The notes under the pieces: model-generated
Seen by the model: only the letters and a program-made list of their open reading frames with translations
The model's database searches: none
What the model was told of the DNA's origin: nothing
In this document: one piece after another, positions 26,789-37,249 of the stretch
Layout: each line of letters begins with the position of its first letter
Position numbering within the stretch: position 1 is the first letter of the stretch
Position numbers and translations under genes: made by a program
DNA from: VMCP01 sp964408945
GTDB taxonomy: Bacteria > Bacteroidota > Bacteroidia > NS11-12g > UBA955
Assembly: GCA_964408945.1 (NCBI GenBank)
Contig: CAYPBJ010000008.1
Coordinates: 17,283 to 81,282 of the forward strand
Direction of reading: 5' to 3'
DNA: 64,000 nt

Positions 26789-29152
26789 ATGAGGATTCTT
26801 AAGACTTTTGTTGCAACATTTATTTTATTTTCTGTCCCTTTTGTTAATTCGGCATTCGGGCAATCTTTTACTTTGAGCGGTTTTGTTAAAGACAGTTTGA
26901 ATGGAGAATCCATCAAAGGTGTCCAAATAACCGAAATTATCTCAGGAGCCACTGTCAGTTCCAATAGTTATGGTTTCTACAGCATAACTTTAAAAACGGG
27001 CACCTACAACTTCAGAGTAAACTCTTCTGATTTTGAACCAAAAATACTAAGCATCAATCTTACTAAAAACTTAGAACTCAACATTGAACTAGCTCCTAAA
27101 GCAGAAGACATTGGAGAGGTTAATGTAAGAGCTAAGAAAAATGACAACGTAAAAAAGATTGACATTTCAACGCAATCCCTTTCTGGAAAAGTTATTAAAA
27201 AAATACCTGCTTTTCTTGGGGAGGCAGATGTTATTAAAAGCATTCAACTTCTACCCGGTGTAACTACAGTAGGTGAAGGCGCCTCTGGATTTAATGTTAG
27301 AGGTGGATCTATTGATCAAAACTTAGTTTTGATGGATGATGCTCCAGTATTTAACTCTGCCCACTTATTTGGTTTTTTCAGTATTTTCAATCCAGATGCA
27401 GTTAAAGACGTGCAACTCATTAAAGGCGGAATCCCATCTAACTACGGGGGAAGATTGAGTTCCGTTTTAGACGTTACTACCAAAGATGGGAACAATAAAA
27501 CCTACCAAGGCAGTGGTGGTGTAGGTACCATATTTTCGAGATTGACTCTCGAAGGGCCTTTGTTGAAAAACAAAGCCAGCTTTTTAGTTTCTGGAAGAAG
27601 AAGTTACATCGACGTTTTAGCAGCTCCTTTTTTGAATGAGGATTTAAAAGGAAGTAGATTCTTCTTTTATGATTTAACCACCAAATTCAACTACCAAAAC
27701 AAACGCAACCGATTCTTCATATCCTCCTATTCTGGCGATGATATATTTTACGCGGCTGACGCTTTTGGAGTAAAATGGGGCAACAATACCGTAACCGCCC
27801 GTTGGAACCATGTTTTCAACAAACGCTTATTTTCTAACCTTACTTATTATTACAGCAGATACCGATATAATTTAGAGTTCTCAAACGGCGATGACCTCAG
27901 CTTTAACTGGACTTCATATATCTTTAACAACAGCATTAAATCAGATGTAAAATATTACCTCAATCCTAAAAATGAATTGGGAGCTGGTTTTCAAAGTACT
28001 TATTATATTCTTCGTCCTGGAAATGCCATTGCAAAAAATAGTTTGGGCTCCAATAATTTTAGCTTACCCGATAAATTTGGGTTGGAAAATGCGGTCTACT
28101 TAACAGAAGATTTTAACAGTACCGGAAGATTTTCTCTTCGTGTTGGACTAAGAATCAGTCAATTCTTGTATTTGGGCAAAAGCAATGTTTACACCTACCG
28201 CGAACCATTTGCACCTGGTCAGAGAAGATTTGTGGATTCCGTTTGGCAAGCCGGTGACAATGAAGTAATTACCAATTACATCAACCCTGAACCTCGTTTG
28301 GGATTCAAATATCAATTGAATAAATCTGCATCCATCAAAGGTGGATATAACCGTATGGTACAGTATCTCCACCTCATTTCGAACACCGCAGCAAGCGTTC
28401 CTTTTGATGTGTGGTCACTTTCTACAAACAACATTAAACCCGAATTGGCAGATCAATACACCATTGGGTATTTTAAGAATTTCACTCTCGGGGGATATGA
28501 ATTCGAGAGCTCCTTCGAAACTTACTATAAAGACCTTCAAAATCAAGTAGACTATGTGGATGGTGCCAACCTTTTGCTCAACGAATATCTTGAAGGAGAG
28601 TTGATCAACGGCGTAGGAAGAGCCTACGGCTTGGAAGCTTACTTGAAAAAGAGCACAGGTAAATTAACTGGATGGATTAGCTATACACTTTCAAGAAGTG
28701 AAAGACAATCCAACGGAATCAATGACAACGAATGGTACCCAAGCAGGTTTGACAGACTGCACAATCTATACGTTGTAGCACAATATCAGCACAATAAAAC
28801 TTGGGACTTTGCGGCCAACTTTGTATTGAGCTCAGGTACACCAACCACCTTTTACACTGGTCAATATACCGTGCAAGGTTACACTGTGCCTGATGCTGGT
28901 AGCAATGCGCGCAACAATATTCGCAATCCCTATTACCACAGACTTGATTTGTCAGCTACTTACACCAAAAAGAAGAAAGGCAAATGGGAAACCAACTGGG
29001 TGTTCTCAGTTTACAATGCCTACAACAGAAGAAACCCATTCTCCATATATTTCTCAACCAATCACGAAAATACGGGCATGAATAAAGCCATCCAATTCAG
29101 CGTTATTGGCAGCATTGTGCCTGCTATTTCTTACAATTTTAAATGGAACTAA
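26789..29152 (+). CDS. TonB-dependent receptor with carboxypeptidase-like regulatory domain
   Basis: The outer-membrane protein has about 787 residues. It has a signal peptide ending near NSAFGQ and a carboxypeptidase-like beta-sandwich (about residues 28-110: SGFVKDSLNGESIKGVQI, SNSYGFYSITL). The plug contains GFNVRGGSIDQNLVLMDDAPVFN and NYGGRLSSVLDV, and a 22-strand-type barrel follows. The ATG at 26789 is preferred to an upstream TTG that would lie in the -7 box. A DUF4249 lipoprotein gene starts two bases after it stops, a standard receptor-lipoprotein pairing in Bacteroidota. Substrate unknown. Confidence 0.93.
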   Translation: MRILKTFVATFILFSVPFVNSAFGQSFTLSGFVKDSLNGESIKGVQITEIISGATVSSNSYGFYSITLKTGTYNFRVNSSDFEPKILSINLTKNLELNIELAPKAEDIGEVNVRAKKNDNVKKIDISTQSLSGKVIKKIPAFLGEADVIKSIQLLPGVTTVGEGASGFNVRGGSIDQNLVLMDDAPVFNSAHLFGFFSIFNPDAVKDVQLIKGGIPSNYGGRLSSVLDVTTKDGNNKTYQGSGGVGTIFSRLTLEGPLLKNKASFLVSGRRSYIDVLAAPFLNEDLKGSRFFFYDLTTKFNYQNKRNRFFISSYSGDDIFYAADAFGVKWGNNTVTARWNHVFNKRLFSNLTYYYSRYRYNLEFSNGDDLSFNWTSYIFNNSIKSDVKYYLNPKNELGAGFQSTYYILRPGNAIAKNSLGSNNFSLPDKFGLENAVYLTEDFNSTGRFSLRVGLRISQFLYLGKSNVYTYREPFAPGQRRFVDSVWQAGDNEVITNYINPEPRLGFKYQLNKSASIKGGYNRMVQYLHLISNTAASVPFDVWSLSTNNIKPELADQYTIGYFKNFTLGGYEFESSFETYYKDLQNQVDYVDGANLLLNEYLEGELINGVGRAYGLEAYLKKSTGKLTGWISYTLSRSERQSNGINDNEWYPSRFDRLHNLYVVAQYQHNKTWDFAANFVLSSGTPTTFYTGQYTVQGYTVPDAGSNARNNIRNPYYHRLDLSATYTKKKKGKWETNWVFSVYNAYNRRNPFSIYFSTNHENTGMNKAIQFSVIGSIVPAISYNFKWN

Positions 29153-29153
29153 C

Positions 29154-30056
29154 ATGAAATTACTTAGATCGATATTCATATTATCTGCATTTGTATTTTT
29201 ATCAACTTCATGCGAAGACATCATTGACGTAAACGTTGACCAAAAACAAAAGAAAATCGTAGTTGATGCTTTTGTAAACAACCTAGATACTACCCAAACC
29301 ATCAAACTCACGGAAAGTATTCCATATTTTGCTTCACCGGGAACTGAGCCCTTTATTTCCGATGCAACGGTACTTATTGCAGATACTAGCGCCAGCAATT
29401 TCAAAATTTTTCCATTCATACATAAAGATAGCGGTGTATATGAATGGACACCCAAACCCTCTACTGGGGATACTTTTCAAGTAGGCAGACAATACGCCTT
29501 AATCATCATTCATCGTGGTGATACTCTTATCAGTGCTTGTAGATTGAATCCAACTGTAAGCGCTATAGACAGTTTACGCGCAGTACCGGTAGAAGGAAAT
29601 GGTCCCCCATTCATCGACTCAGGTAAATACGTAGAACTTTTTGCCAATGATTTACCTGGAATGGGTAACTTCTATTGGGTAAAAACTTTCAGAAATGATA
29701 CCTTTCTAAACGATATTAGGAATTTGAACATCTCTCAAGACATGGGAAATAACTCAAATGGACAAGACGGTGGTTTATTTATCTACCCAATTAGATTTTC
29801 AGGAATCAACCAATTTTTAAGGCCTTACAGAGAGGGAGAAAGAGTTCGTATTGAAGTACATTCCATCACTCTGGAGGCATTTTTCTGGTTCAATTTGATT
29901 GTGAATGAACGTAACAATGGCGGCTTATTTGCTACTCCCCCTGTAAATATTCAGTCCAACATCATTCCTTTGAATAAAAACATGGAACGAGGAGTTGCTG
30001 GCTTTTTCTGCATCAGCGATGTGCGCAGTGCTGAAATCACAGTGAAGGAATTTTAA
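29154..30056 (+). CDS. DUF4249 lipoprotein
   Basis: The protein has about 300 residues and a lipoprotein signal (MKLLRSIFILSAFVFLSTSC, cysteine at 20). DUF4249 features follow: IDVNVDQKQKKIVVDAFVNN at the N-terminus and a beta-rich body. DUF4249 proteins sit next to TonB receptors and are thought to act with them at the outer membrane, like SusD-type partners, but the function is not established. It ends in a four-base overlap with the convergent uvrB gene. A second pair of this type lies at 55520-59109. Confidence 0.85.
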   Translation: MKLLRSIFILSAFVFLSTSCEDIIDVNVDQKQKKIVVDAFVNNLDTTQTIKLTESIPYFASPGTEPFISDATVLIADTSASNFKIFPFIHKDSGVYEWTPKPSTGDTFQVGRQYALIIIHRGDTLISACRLNPTVSAIDSLRAVPVEGNGPPFIDSGKYVELFANDLPGMGNFYWVKTFRNDTFLNDIRNLNISQDMGNNSNGQDGGLFIYPIRFSGINQFLRPYREGERVRIEVHSITLEAFFWFNLIVNERNNGGLFATPPVNIQSNIIPLNKNMERGVAGFFCISDVRSAEITVKEF

Positions 30057-32086
30057 ACTTCCTGAAGTTTTAATTTCATCGCATCCAACTCATCTCTTAA
30101 GCGAGCAGCTTCCATAAACTCCATATTTTTGGCGGCTTTGTACATGTCTTTTTCCGTCTTTTGGATGGCTTTCTGCAATGCATTCTTATCCATAAATTGA
30201 ACGATAGGATCTGCAGCCAACGCTCCCGAGTCTTCTAGGAAAACTTTATACGCTTTATCGTTGTCAGATGCCATAGAATCTGCTACCGATGTTTGTTTGA
30301 AAATCTCTTCGCGCGTTTTTCTGACCGTCCTTGGAGTAATGCCGTGTTCCGTATTGTATTCCATTTGTCTTTCCCTTCGACGGTTGGTTTCACGAATGGT
30401 TATTTCCATACTCTTCGTGATTTTATCGGCATACATAATCACCTTTCCTCGGTCATTTCGCGCAGCACGACCAATGGTTTGAACCAAACTTGTAACACTT
30501 CGTAAAAATCCCTCTTTGTCTGCATCCATAATCGCAACCAAAGAAACTTCCGGTAAATCCAATCCTTCGCGGAGCAAATTGACTCCAATCAAAACATCAA
30601 TTCCGCCAAGACGCAGGTTTCGAAGAATTTCAACCCTTTCCAGTGTTTTTACTTCGGAGTGGATGTAACCCACTTTGATGTTGAGTTTTGCCAAATACTT
30701 TGATAATTCTTCGGCCATTCTTTTAGTCAACGTAGTTACTAAAATCCTATCCCCCATCTTGATGCGTTCGTCAATTTCACCAATCAAGTCATCCACTTGA
30801 GTATCTAAAGGACGTACTTCAATTTCTGGATCGAGCAATCCCGTGGGACGAATCAACTGCTCCACAATAACGCCTTCTGATTCTACGATCTCAAATTCAG
30901 CTGGAGTTGCAGTTACATAAATTGATTGATTAACTATGGTATAAAACTCTTCAAATTGCAGAGGGCGATTATCCATAGCAGCCGGCAATCGAAATCCGTA
31001 TTCAACCAAATTGATTTTTCTACTTCTATCGCCGCCATACATGGCGCGAATTTGCGGGATGGTTACGTGACTTTCGTCCACCACCAATAAAAAGTCCTTC
31101 GGAAAATAATCCAACAAACAGAACGGCCTATCGCCTGGATTTCTGCGATCAAAATACCTGGAGTAATTTTCAATACCGTTGCAATAACCCAATTCGCGAA
31201 TCATCTCAAGGTCAAAATTCACCCGTTCCTCGAGGCGCTTAGCTTCTAAAAATCGCTGTTGCTGTTGGAAGAATTCCATTTGAAGTACCAAATCATCTTG
31301 AATTTTGTAAATTACATCTTGCAAACGATCTCTCGGCGAAACATAAATTTGAGCGGGATAGATGGCACAATCTAGCAGTGAATCAATCTTTCTGCCAGTT
31401 TCTGGTTCAAAACTGTAAATCTCCTCAATTTCATCCCCAAAGAAACTGATGCGGTATGCAAAGTCGTTGTACGCCAAATGCACATCAACTGTATCACCTT
31501 TAACTCTAAAAGTACCTCTTTTAAATTCGACGGTGGTTCGAGAATACAAACTCTCAACCAATCGATACAACAATTGTTGACGAGAAATATGCATCCCTTC
31601 GCTCAAGCGAATAATGGTATTTTCATAATCTGAAGGGTTTCCAGCACCATAAATACAACTCACAGAAGCTACAACAATTACATCACGCCTACCTGAAAGA
31701 AGAGTCGAAACGGTTCTTAAACGCATTTTCTCTATTTCATCATTGATGCCAAGGTCTTTCTCGATGTAGGTATTGGTGGTAGGAATGAATGCTTCGGGTT
31801 GATAATAATCATAGTAGCTCACGAAATATTCAACCGCATTATTAGGGAAGAACTGTTTGAACTCACCGTATAATTGGGCCACCAGCGTTTTATTATGTGA
31901 CAGAACTAAAATAGGTCTATTTACCTGCTCTATTACATTCGCGATGGTAAAGGTTTTTCCAGAACCAGTGACTCCCAATAGGGTTTGTGCCCTTTGTCCA
32001 TTTTCAATTCCTTGAACCAGCTGTTTTATGGCATCTGGCTGATCACCTTTGGGTTCAAAATTGGATACTAGTTGGAATTCAGGCAT
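30053..32086 (-). CDS. uvrB: UvrABC excinuclease subunit B
   Basis: The 677-residue DNA-damage-verification helicase of nucleotide excision repair. It has Walker A GVTGSGKTFTIANVIE, the beta-hairpin YYDYYQPEAFIPTTNTYIEKD, the helicase motif VGVNLLREGLDLPE, and the C-terminal UVR domain (KTEKDMYKAAKNMEFMEAARLRDELD) that contacts UvrC. The ATG at 32086 is chosen because a TAACTTTG box lies nine bases upstream of it. It is divergent from a 2-oxoacid dehydrogenase gene. Confidence 0.97.
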   Translation of the reverse strand: MPEFQLVSNFEPKGDQPDAIKQLVQGIENGQRAQTLLGVTGSGKTFTIANVIEQVNRPILVLSHNKTLVAQLYGEFKQFFPNNAVEYFVSYYDYYQPEAFIPTTNTYIEKDLGINDEIEKMRLRTVSTLLSGRRDVIVVASVSCIYGAGNPSDYENTIIRLSEGMHISRQQLLYRLVESLYSRTTVEFKRGTFRVKGDTVDVHLAYNDFAYRISFFGDEIEEIYSFEPETGRKIDSLLDCAIYPAQIYVSPRDRLQDVIYKIQDDLVLQMEFFQQQQRFLEAKRLEERVNFDLEMIRELGYCNGIENYSRYFDRRNPGDRPFCLLDYFPKDFLLVVDESHVTIPQIRAMYGGDRSRKINLVEYGFRLPAAMDNRPLQFEEFYTIVNQSIYVTATPAEFEIVESEGVIVEQLIRPTGLLDPEIEVRPLDTQVDDLIGEIDERIKMGDRILVTTLTKRMAEELSKYLAKLNIKVGYIHSEVKTLERVEILRNLRLGGIDVLIGVNLLREGLDLPEVSLVAIMDADKEGFLRSVTSLVQTIGRAARNDRGKVIMYADKITKSMEITIRETNRRRERQMEYNTEHGITPRTVRKTREEIFKQTSVADSMASDNDKAYKVFLEDSGALAADPIVQFMDKNALQKAIQKTEKDMYKAAKNMEFMEAARLRDELDAMKLKLQEV

Positions 32087-32095
32087 GGTGATGTA

Positions 32096-32103
32096 CAAAG
32101 TTA
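32096..32103 (-). promoter_or_regulatory. -7 box (TAACTTTG) for uvrB
   Basis: A perfect TAnnTTTG box on the minus strand, nine bases upstream of the uvrB ATG. It is paired with the divergent E1 promoter box about 15 bases away. Confidence 0.55.
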
Positions 32104-32118
32104 GGGTATATTTTTTCG

Positions 32119-32126
32119 TATCTTTG
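32119..32126 (+). promoter_or_regulatory. -7 box (TATCTTTG) for the E1 fusion gene
   Basis: A perfect TAnnTTTG element ending five bases before the ATG at 32132, predicting a leaderless mRNA for the E1-metH run. Confidence 0.6.
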
Positions 32127-32131
32127 CAGTA

Positions 32132-34540
32132 ATGCAAGAAGTGGCAACAAAATCAGCAGACATTACTCAGGAAGAATTCGTTTCAACCGTACTTTCCGAT
32201 TATAAAATTGCTTTTCAAAGTCGTCACGCTTCCCTTATTGGTAGGAAGGAAGTGTTGACCGGTAAAGCCAAATTTGGAATCTTTGGTGACGGTAAAGAAG
32301 TGGCACAAGTGGCCATGGCCAAAGTTTTCGAAAAAGGTGATTGGCGAAGCGGCTATTACAGAGATCAAACTTTTATGTTCGCTTTGGGACTTTCAGACGT
32401 TCAAAAGTTTTTTGCTCAACTATATGCACATGCTTCGGTAGAGAAAGAACCTGCCTCCGGCGGGCGTAGCATGAACGGACATTACGCTACCCGATTGCTT
32501 GATGATCAAGGAAATTGGCTCAGTCAAAGCGATAGATTCAATGTCTCTGCTGATATTTCTCCAACCGCCGGTCAAATGCCTCGTTTGTTGGGTTTGGCTC
32601 TCGCATCTAAGCTGTACAAAGAGAACCCTGCTCTTCATAACATGAGCGATTTTTCATCCCAAGGAAAAGAAATCGCCTTTGGTACCATCGGAAATGCTTC
32701 AACTTCGGAAGGTATTTTCTGGGAAGTTATGAACGCCGCTTGCGTCATGCAAGTGCCCATGTTGATGAGCGTTTGGGACGATGGATACGGAATTTCTGTC
32801 CCCGCAAAATATCAAACCGCAAAAGAGAACATTTCTGCCATCATGAGTGGATTCCAAACCAACGATAAAGGCGTAGGAATGGAAATTTTTACCGCTCGTG
32901 GATGGAATTACGCAGAACTTTGCAATGTTTATAAGCAAGCCGCAGATGTTTGCCGAACCAAACACACCCCCGTCTTAGTTCACGTTACTGAAGTTACTCA
33001 ACCACAAGGTCACTCAACTTCTGGAAGTCACGAACGATATAAAACAAAAGAACGTCTCGATTGGGAAATAGAATTTGATTGTATCACCCAGATGCGCCAA
33101 TGGATCATTGAAAACGGATTGTGCACCGTTGAATCATTGGAAGCACTTGAGGCATCTGCTTTGAACGAAGTTAAACAAATGCAAAAGGCAGCATGGTCAG
33201 ATTTTGTTTCCGATATCAAAATAGACATACAGTCTTTTGCCCAAGTTCTTACACAACTCATTACTTCTCAAATCGCTCCTTCGGAGTTGTCTGCTATCAG
33301 AGAACAATTGTTGTCTATTAATGACCCCATCAGACGAGATTTGGGAACTGCCATTAATCAATCGTTGAGGGTAACTATCCATAATACTCAAGCACAAAAA
33401 CAAGCGCTTCTTGATTATCATAAAAAATTCATAGACGATAACCATGATCGTTACAGTTCTAAACTGTATTCCGATAGCAACGAAAGTGTCTTCAAAGTTC
33501 CTCATATCCCGTTAGAAACCAGCGACGAACAAGTTGATGGATATCAAGTAGTTAGAGCATGCTTTGAAGCAAACATGGAACGCGACCCTCGTATTTTTGC
33601 CTTTGGTGAAGACGTTGGGAAAATTGGCGACGTGAATCAAGGATTCTCCGGTTTGCAAGAAAAGTTTGGCGAATTACGTGTAACCGATAAAGGAATCAGA
33701 GAATGGAGCATCATTGGAGAAGGGATTGGAGCCGCCATGAGAGGACTGAGACCCATCGCAGAGATTCAATACCTCGATTATTTGTTGTACGGTCTAGAAC
33801 CTTTGAGTGACGATTTAGCTACGTTACAATACAGAACCAAAGGCGGACAAAAAGCGCCATTAATTGTTAGAACTCGCGGACACAGATTGGAAGGTATTTG
33901 GCATTCTGGCTCACCTATGGGTATGATAATCAATGCAGTACGCGGAATGCATGTTTGTGTACCTAGATCTATGACCCAAGCCGCAGGTATGTATAATACT
34001 CTTTTAAGAAGCGATGAACCGGCGTTGGTAGTGGAGTGCTTAAATGGTTACAGAAGCAAAGAGAAAATGCCCAAGAACATTGCAGACTTTACCGTTCCTT
34101 TAGGTGTTACTGAAACCCTGCGTTTTGGGGAAGATGTTACCTTGGTAACCTATGGTTCTAACGTAAGAATTGCTTTACAAGCCATTGAATTGCTCGCTGA
34201 ATACGGAATTAGAGTTGAACTAATTGACGTACAAACCTTACTTCCTTTTGATATTAACCACAGCATTGCTGAGAGTCTAAAAAACACCAATCGATTGGTT
34301 GTATTTGATGAAGATGTTCCAGGTGGCGCTTCTGCATTTATTTTACAACAAATTTTAGAAGTTCAGAACGGTTATAAGTATTTAGATAGTAAACCAATTA
34401 CCATAACATCTAAAGAACATAGACCTGCTTATTCTAGTGATGGTGATTATTTCTCAAAACCTTCAATTGATGATGTCTTCGCAGAGATCTATCAAATGAT
34501 GCACGAGTCTAACCCTCAAAAATGGCCCTCTTTATTTTAA
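32132..34540 (+). CDS. 2-oxoacid dehydrogenase E1, fused alpha and beta subunits (long form)
   Basis: The 802-residue E1 has an alpha domain in residues 1 to about 400 and a beta domain from about residue 470. The alpha ThDP motif reads GTIGNASTSEG rather than the usual GDG, while WDDGYGISVP follows at the expected distance. The beta half has FGEDVGKIGDVNQGFSGL and HSGSPMGMII. This long fusion is typical of Bacteroidota and differs from the 681-residue copy at 12752-14797. The two may serve different 2-oxoacids; no E2 or E3 is nearby. metH starts 15 bases downstream. Confidence 0.9.
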   Translation: MQEVATKSADITQEEFVSTVLSDYKIAFQSRHASLIGRKEVLTGKAKFGIFGDGKEVAQVAMAKVFEKGDWRSGYYRDQTFMFALGLSDVQKFFAQLYAHASVEKEPASGGRSMNGHYATRLLDDQGNWLSQSDRFNVSADISPTAGQMPRLLGLALASKLYKENPALHNMSDFSSQGKEIAFGTIGNASTSEGIFWEVMNAACVMQVPMLMSVWDDGYGISVPAKYQTAKENISAIMSGFQTNDKGVGMEIFTARGWNYAELCNVYKQAADVCRTKHTPVLVHVTEVTQPQGHSTSGSHERYKTKERLDWEIEFDCITQMRQWIIENGLCTVESLEALEASALNEVKQMQKAAWSDFVSDIKIDIQSFAQVLTQLITSQIAPSELSAIREQLLSINDPIRRDLGTAINQSLRVTIHNTQAQKQALLDYHKKFIDDNHDRYSSKLYSDSNESVFKVPHIPLETSDEQVDGYQVVRACFEANMERDPRIFAFGEDVGKIGDVNQGFSGLQEKFGELRVTDKGIREWSIIGEGIGAAMRGLRPIAEIQYLDYLLYGLEPLSDDLATLQYRTKGGQKAPLIVRTRGHRLEGIWHSGSPMGMIINAVRGMHVCVPRSMTQAAGMYNTLLRSDEPALVVECLNGYRSKEKMPKNIADFTVPLGVTETLRFGEDVTLVTYGSNVRIALQAIELLAEYGIRVELIDVQTLLPFDINHSIAESLKNTNRLVVFDEDVPGGASAFILQQILEVQNGYKYLDSKPITITSKEHRPAYSSDGDYFSKPSIDDVFAEIYQMMHESNPQKWPSLF

Positions 34541-34555
34541 AAGTATAACACCCTA

Positions 34556-37246
34556 ATGCCCGAAACTAAAACCATACCTAATCTTTTGAGATTAAGTGGA
34601 CTTGAGCCTTTCACATTAACAAAAGAAATCAATTTTGTCAATATTGGGGAAAGAACCAATGTAACAGGCTCAAAAGCCTTTTCAAAATTAATTCTAGAGG
34701 GCAACTACAATAGTGCCCTTGATGTAGCAAGACAACAAGTAGAAAACGGAGCTCAAATTATAGACATCAATATGGATGAAGGCATGTTGGATGGCGTTCA
34801 AGCCATGACCACATTCCTGAATCTCATTGCATCAGAACCAGACATTTCAAGGGTGCCCGTGATGATTGATTCCAGTAAATGGGATGTCATTGAAGCAGGT
34901 TTAAAATGTGTCCAAGGAAAAGGAATTGTGAATTCAATCTCTCTAAAAGATGGTGAGGCGGAATTCATTAACCGTGCTAAAAAAGTAAAACGCTATGGTG
35001 CCGCTGTTGTAGTAATGGCTTTTGATGAAACCGGACAAGCAGATTCATTCCAACGCAAAATAGACGTTTGTAAAAGAAGTTACGACATCCTTGTTAATGA
35101 GGTAAAATTCAATCCTCAAGACATCATCTTTGATCCTAATATTCTCACTGTTGCCACAGGTATTGATGAGCACAACAACTATGCTGTTGACTTTATTGAG
35201 GCAACACGTTGGATAAAACAGAACTTATACGGTGCCAAAGTATCTGGCGGTGTTTCAAATATTTCATTCTCTTTCCGCGGAAATAACCCTGTAAGAGAAG
35301 CCATGCACAGCGCATTTTTATATCATGCCATCAAAGCGGGTTTGGACATGGGAATTGTTAATGCGGGAATGATTGAAGTGTATGAAGACATCCCTAAAGA
35401 GCTATTAGAGCGTGTAGAAGATGTACTTTTAAACAGAAGACCTGATTCTACTGAAAGATTAGTAACTTTCTCTGAAACTGTAAAAGGTAAAAAAGCCGAA
35501 AAAGTGGATATCCAAGAATGGAGAAGCCTACCTATTAGAGAGAGACTTCAACACAGTCTCGTAAAGGGTATTACCGAGTTCATTGACCAAGATACTCAAG
35601 AAGCTCTTGACCTATTGAAAGAACCTCTTTCTGTTATTGAAGGACCCTTAATGGATGGAATGAACTATGTTGGCGACCTTTTTGGCGCAGGTAAAATGTT
35701 CCTTCCTCAGGTGGTTAAAAGTGCCCGTGTGATGAAAAAATCGGTTGCATATTTACAGCCGTTTTTAGAAGCACAGAAATTAAATAATCCAAACGCGAGA
35801 GCTCAAGGTAAAATATTGTTGGCCACGGTAAAAGGCGATGTTCACGATATCGGAAAGAACATTGTTGGCGTGGTATTAGCCTGCAACAACTATGAAATTG
35901 AAGATATGGGAGTGATGGTTCCCGCCGATAAAATACTTCAAAGGGCCCAAGAATGGGGTGCTGATATCATTGGTTTGAGCGGGTTGATTACGCCGTCTTT
36001 GGATGAAATGGTTTACGTTGCCTCAGAAATGCAGCGCCTAGGTATGAAGCAGCCACTCCTTATTGGTGGAGCTACTACCTCTAGAGTGCATACTGCAGTT
36101 AAAATTGCCCCGCAATACCATTATCCAGTCATTCACGTTAACGATGCAAGTCGTTCGGTACCCGTTGCCGGCCAATTGCTAAATCCTGAAACCTATGATC
36201 AGTATTCTAGTACCATCAGAAATGAGTATCAACAACTCGCTGAAAATCACGCACAACGACAAACCATAAAGAATTTAATACCATACCAAGATGCGCTGAA
36301 AAATGGTGAAGAGCACAACGGAATCGTTCATAAACCCAATAAACTTGGATTTTTCTCATACGATAAGGTTACTGTAAAAGACCTTCGACCATTTATAGAT
36401 TGGACACCCTATTTCCAAACTTGGGAACTTGCCGGAAGATACCCAGATATACTCAGTGATACGGTAGTTGGTTCAGAAGCTCAAAAGGTTTTTGATGATG
36501 CAAATAAAATGCTTGATTCTTGGGAGCAAAATCCTCCAATGAGGTGTAAAGCAACCGGATTTATATTGCCCGCTATTAGATGTCTTGACGATGCCGCTGT
36601 TTATGAACCCAATGAAGACGGCTCAGAAGATCTTACTGGAAAAACACCCTTGGCAGTTTTTCATTTCCTAAGACAACAACGTAAAATGTCAGAAGACATT
36701 CCCAATTTGAGTCTGGCTGATTTCTTAAAACCAAAATCAACCGACTATTTGGGAGGATTTGCCGTTACCACTGGACTCGGACTTGAAAGTCTTATTGCCA
36801 AATACGATGCAGACCACGATGATTATAACAGCATCATGGCCAAAGCATTGGCTGATCGCTTGGCAGAGGCGTTAGCAGAATGGTTGCACAAAGAGGTAAG
36901 AACAAATCTTTGGGGCTATTCGGTGAATGAATCACTAACCAACGAAGAATTGATTCGCGAAAATTATCAAGGCATTCGTCCTGCTCCTGGCTATCCTGCA
37001 TGTCCAGATCATACCGAAAAAGAAATTCTTTTCAAGTTGCTGAATGAACATGTAAACCCTGAAATTTCCTTGACTGAAAGCATGGCCATGTTGCCCGTTT
37101 CTAGTGTAAGCGGTTGGTATTTCTCCAATGAAAAATCAAGGTATTTTGGACTTGGTAAAATTTCCGAAGAGCAGTTGGTAGATTACGCAGAAAGAAAAGG
37201 AATGAACCTCGACGAAATGCGCCGTTGGTTATCACCAATTCTCTAA
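34556..37246 (+). CDS. metH: Methionine synthase, cobalamin-dependent, lacking the homocysteine domain
   Basis: The 896-residue protein begins at the methyltetrahydrofolate-binding domain (NIGERTNVTGS, then DINMDEGMLDG). It continues through the cobalamin cap and Rossmann domain (GDVHDIGKNIVG with the cobalt-ligand histidine) and ends in the reactivation domain (GIRPAPGYPACPDHTEK). The N-terminal zinc-binding homocysteine methyltransferase domain of about 330 residues is absent. In Bacteroidota MetH is commonly split, with that domain encoded elsewhere, so this is a split enzyme and not a broken gene. It is probably co-transcribed with the upstream E1 fusion. Confidence 0.93.
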   Translation: MPETKTIPNLLRLSGLEPFTLTKEINFVNIGERTNVTGSKAFSKLILEGNYNSALDVARQQVENGAQIIDINMDEGMLDGVQAMTTFLNLIASEPDISRVPVMIDSSKWDVIEAGLKCVQGKGIVNSISLKDGEAEFINRAKKVKRYGAAVVVMAFDETGQADSFQRKIDVCKRSYDILVNEVKFNPQDIIFDPNILTVATGIDEHNNYAVDFIEATRWIKQNLYGAKVSGGVSNISFSFRGNNPVREAMHSAFLYHAIKAGLDMGIVNAGMIEVYEDIPKELLERVEDVLLNRRPDSTERLVTFSETVKGKKAEKVDIQEWRSLPIRERLQHSLVKGITEFIDQDTQEALDLLKEPLSVIEGPLMDGMNYVGDLFGAGKMFLPQVVKSARVMKKSVAYLQPFLEAQKLNNPNARAQGKILLATVKGDVHDIGKNIVGVVLACNNYEIEDMGVMVPADKILQRAQEWGADIIGLSGLITPSLDEMVYVASEMQRLGMKQPLLIGGATTSRVHTAVKIAPQYHYPVIHVNDASRSVPVAGQLLNPETYDQYSSTIRNEYQQLAENHAQRQTIKNLIPYQDALKNGEEHNGIVHKPNKLGFFSYDKVTVKDLRPFIDWTPYFQTWELAGRYPDILSDTVVGSEAQKVFDDANKMLDSWEQNPPMRCKATGFILPAIRCLDDAAVYEPNEDGSEDLTGKTPLAVFHFLRQQRKMSEDIPNLSLADFLKPKSTDYLGGFAVTTGLGLESLIAKYDADHDDYNSIMAKALADRLAEALAEWLHKEVRTNLWGYSVNESLTNEELIRENYQGIRPAPGYPACPDHTEKEILFKLLNEHVNPEISLTESMAMLPVSSVSGWYFSNEKSRYFGLGKISEEQLVDYAERKGMNLDEMRRWLSPIL

Positions 37247-37249
37247 TAA

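Noticed and set aside
32690..32820. Inactive E1 because the ThDP motif reads GTIGNAST
   Set aside because: This variant appears to be usual for the long Bacteroidota fusion, and the rest of the motif and spacing are kept.
34556..37246. Truncated or broken metH because the homocysteine domain is missing
   Set aside because: The gene starts cleanly at the folate domain with an ATG 15 bases after the preceding gene; a split MetH is normal in Bacteroidota.
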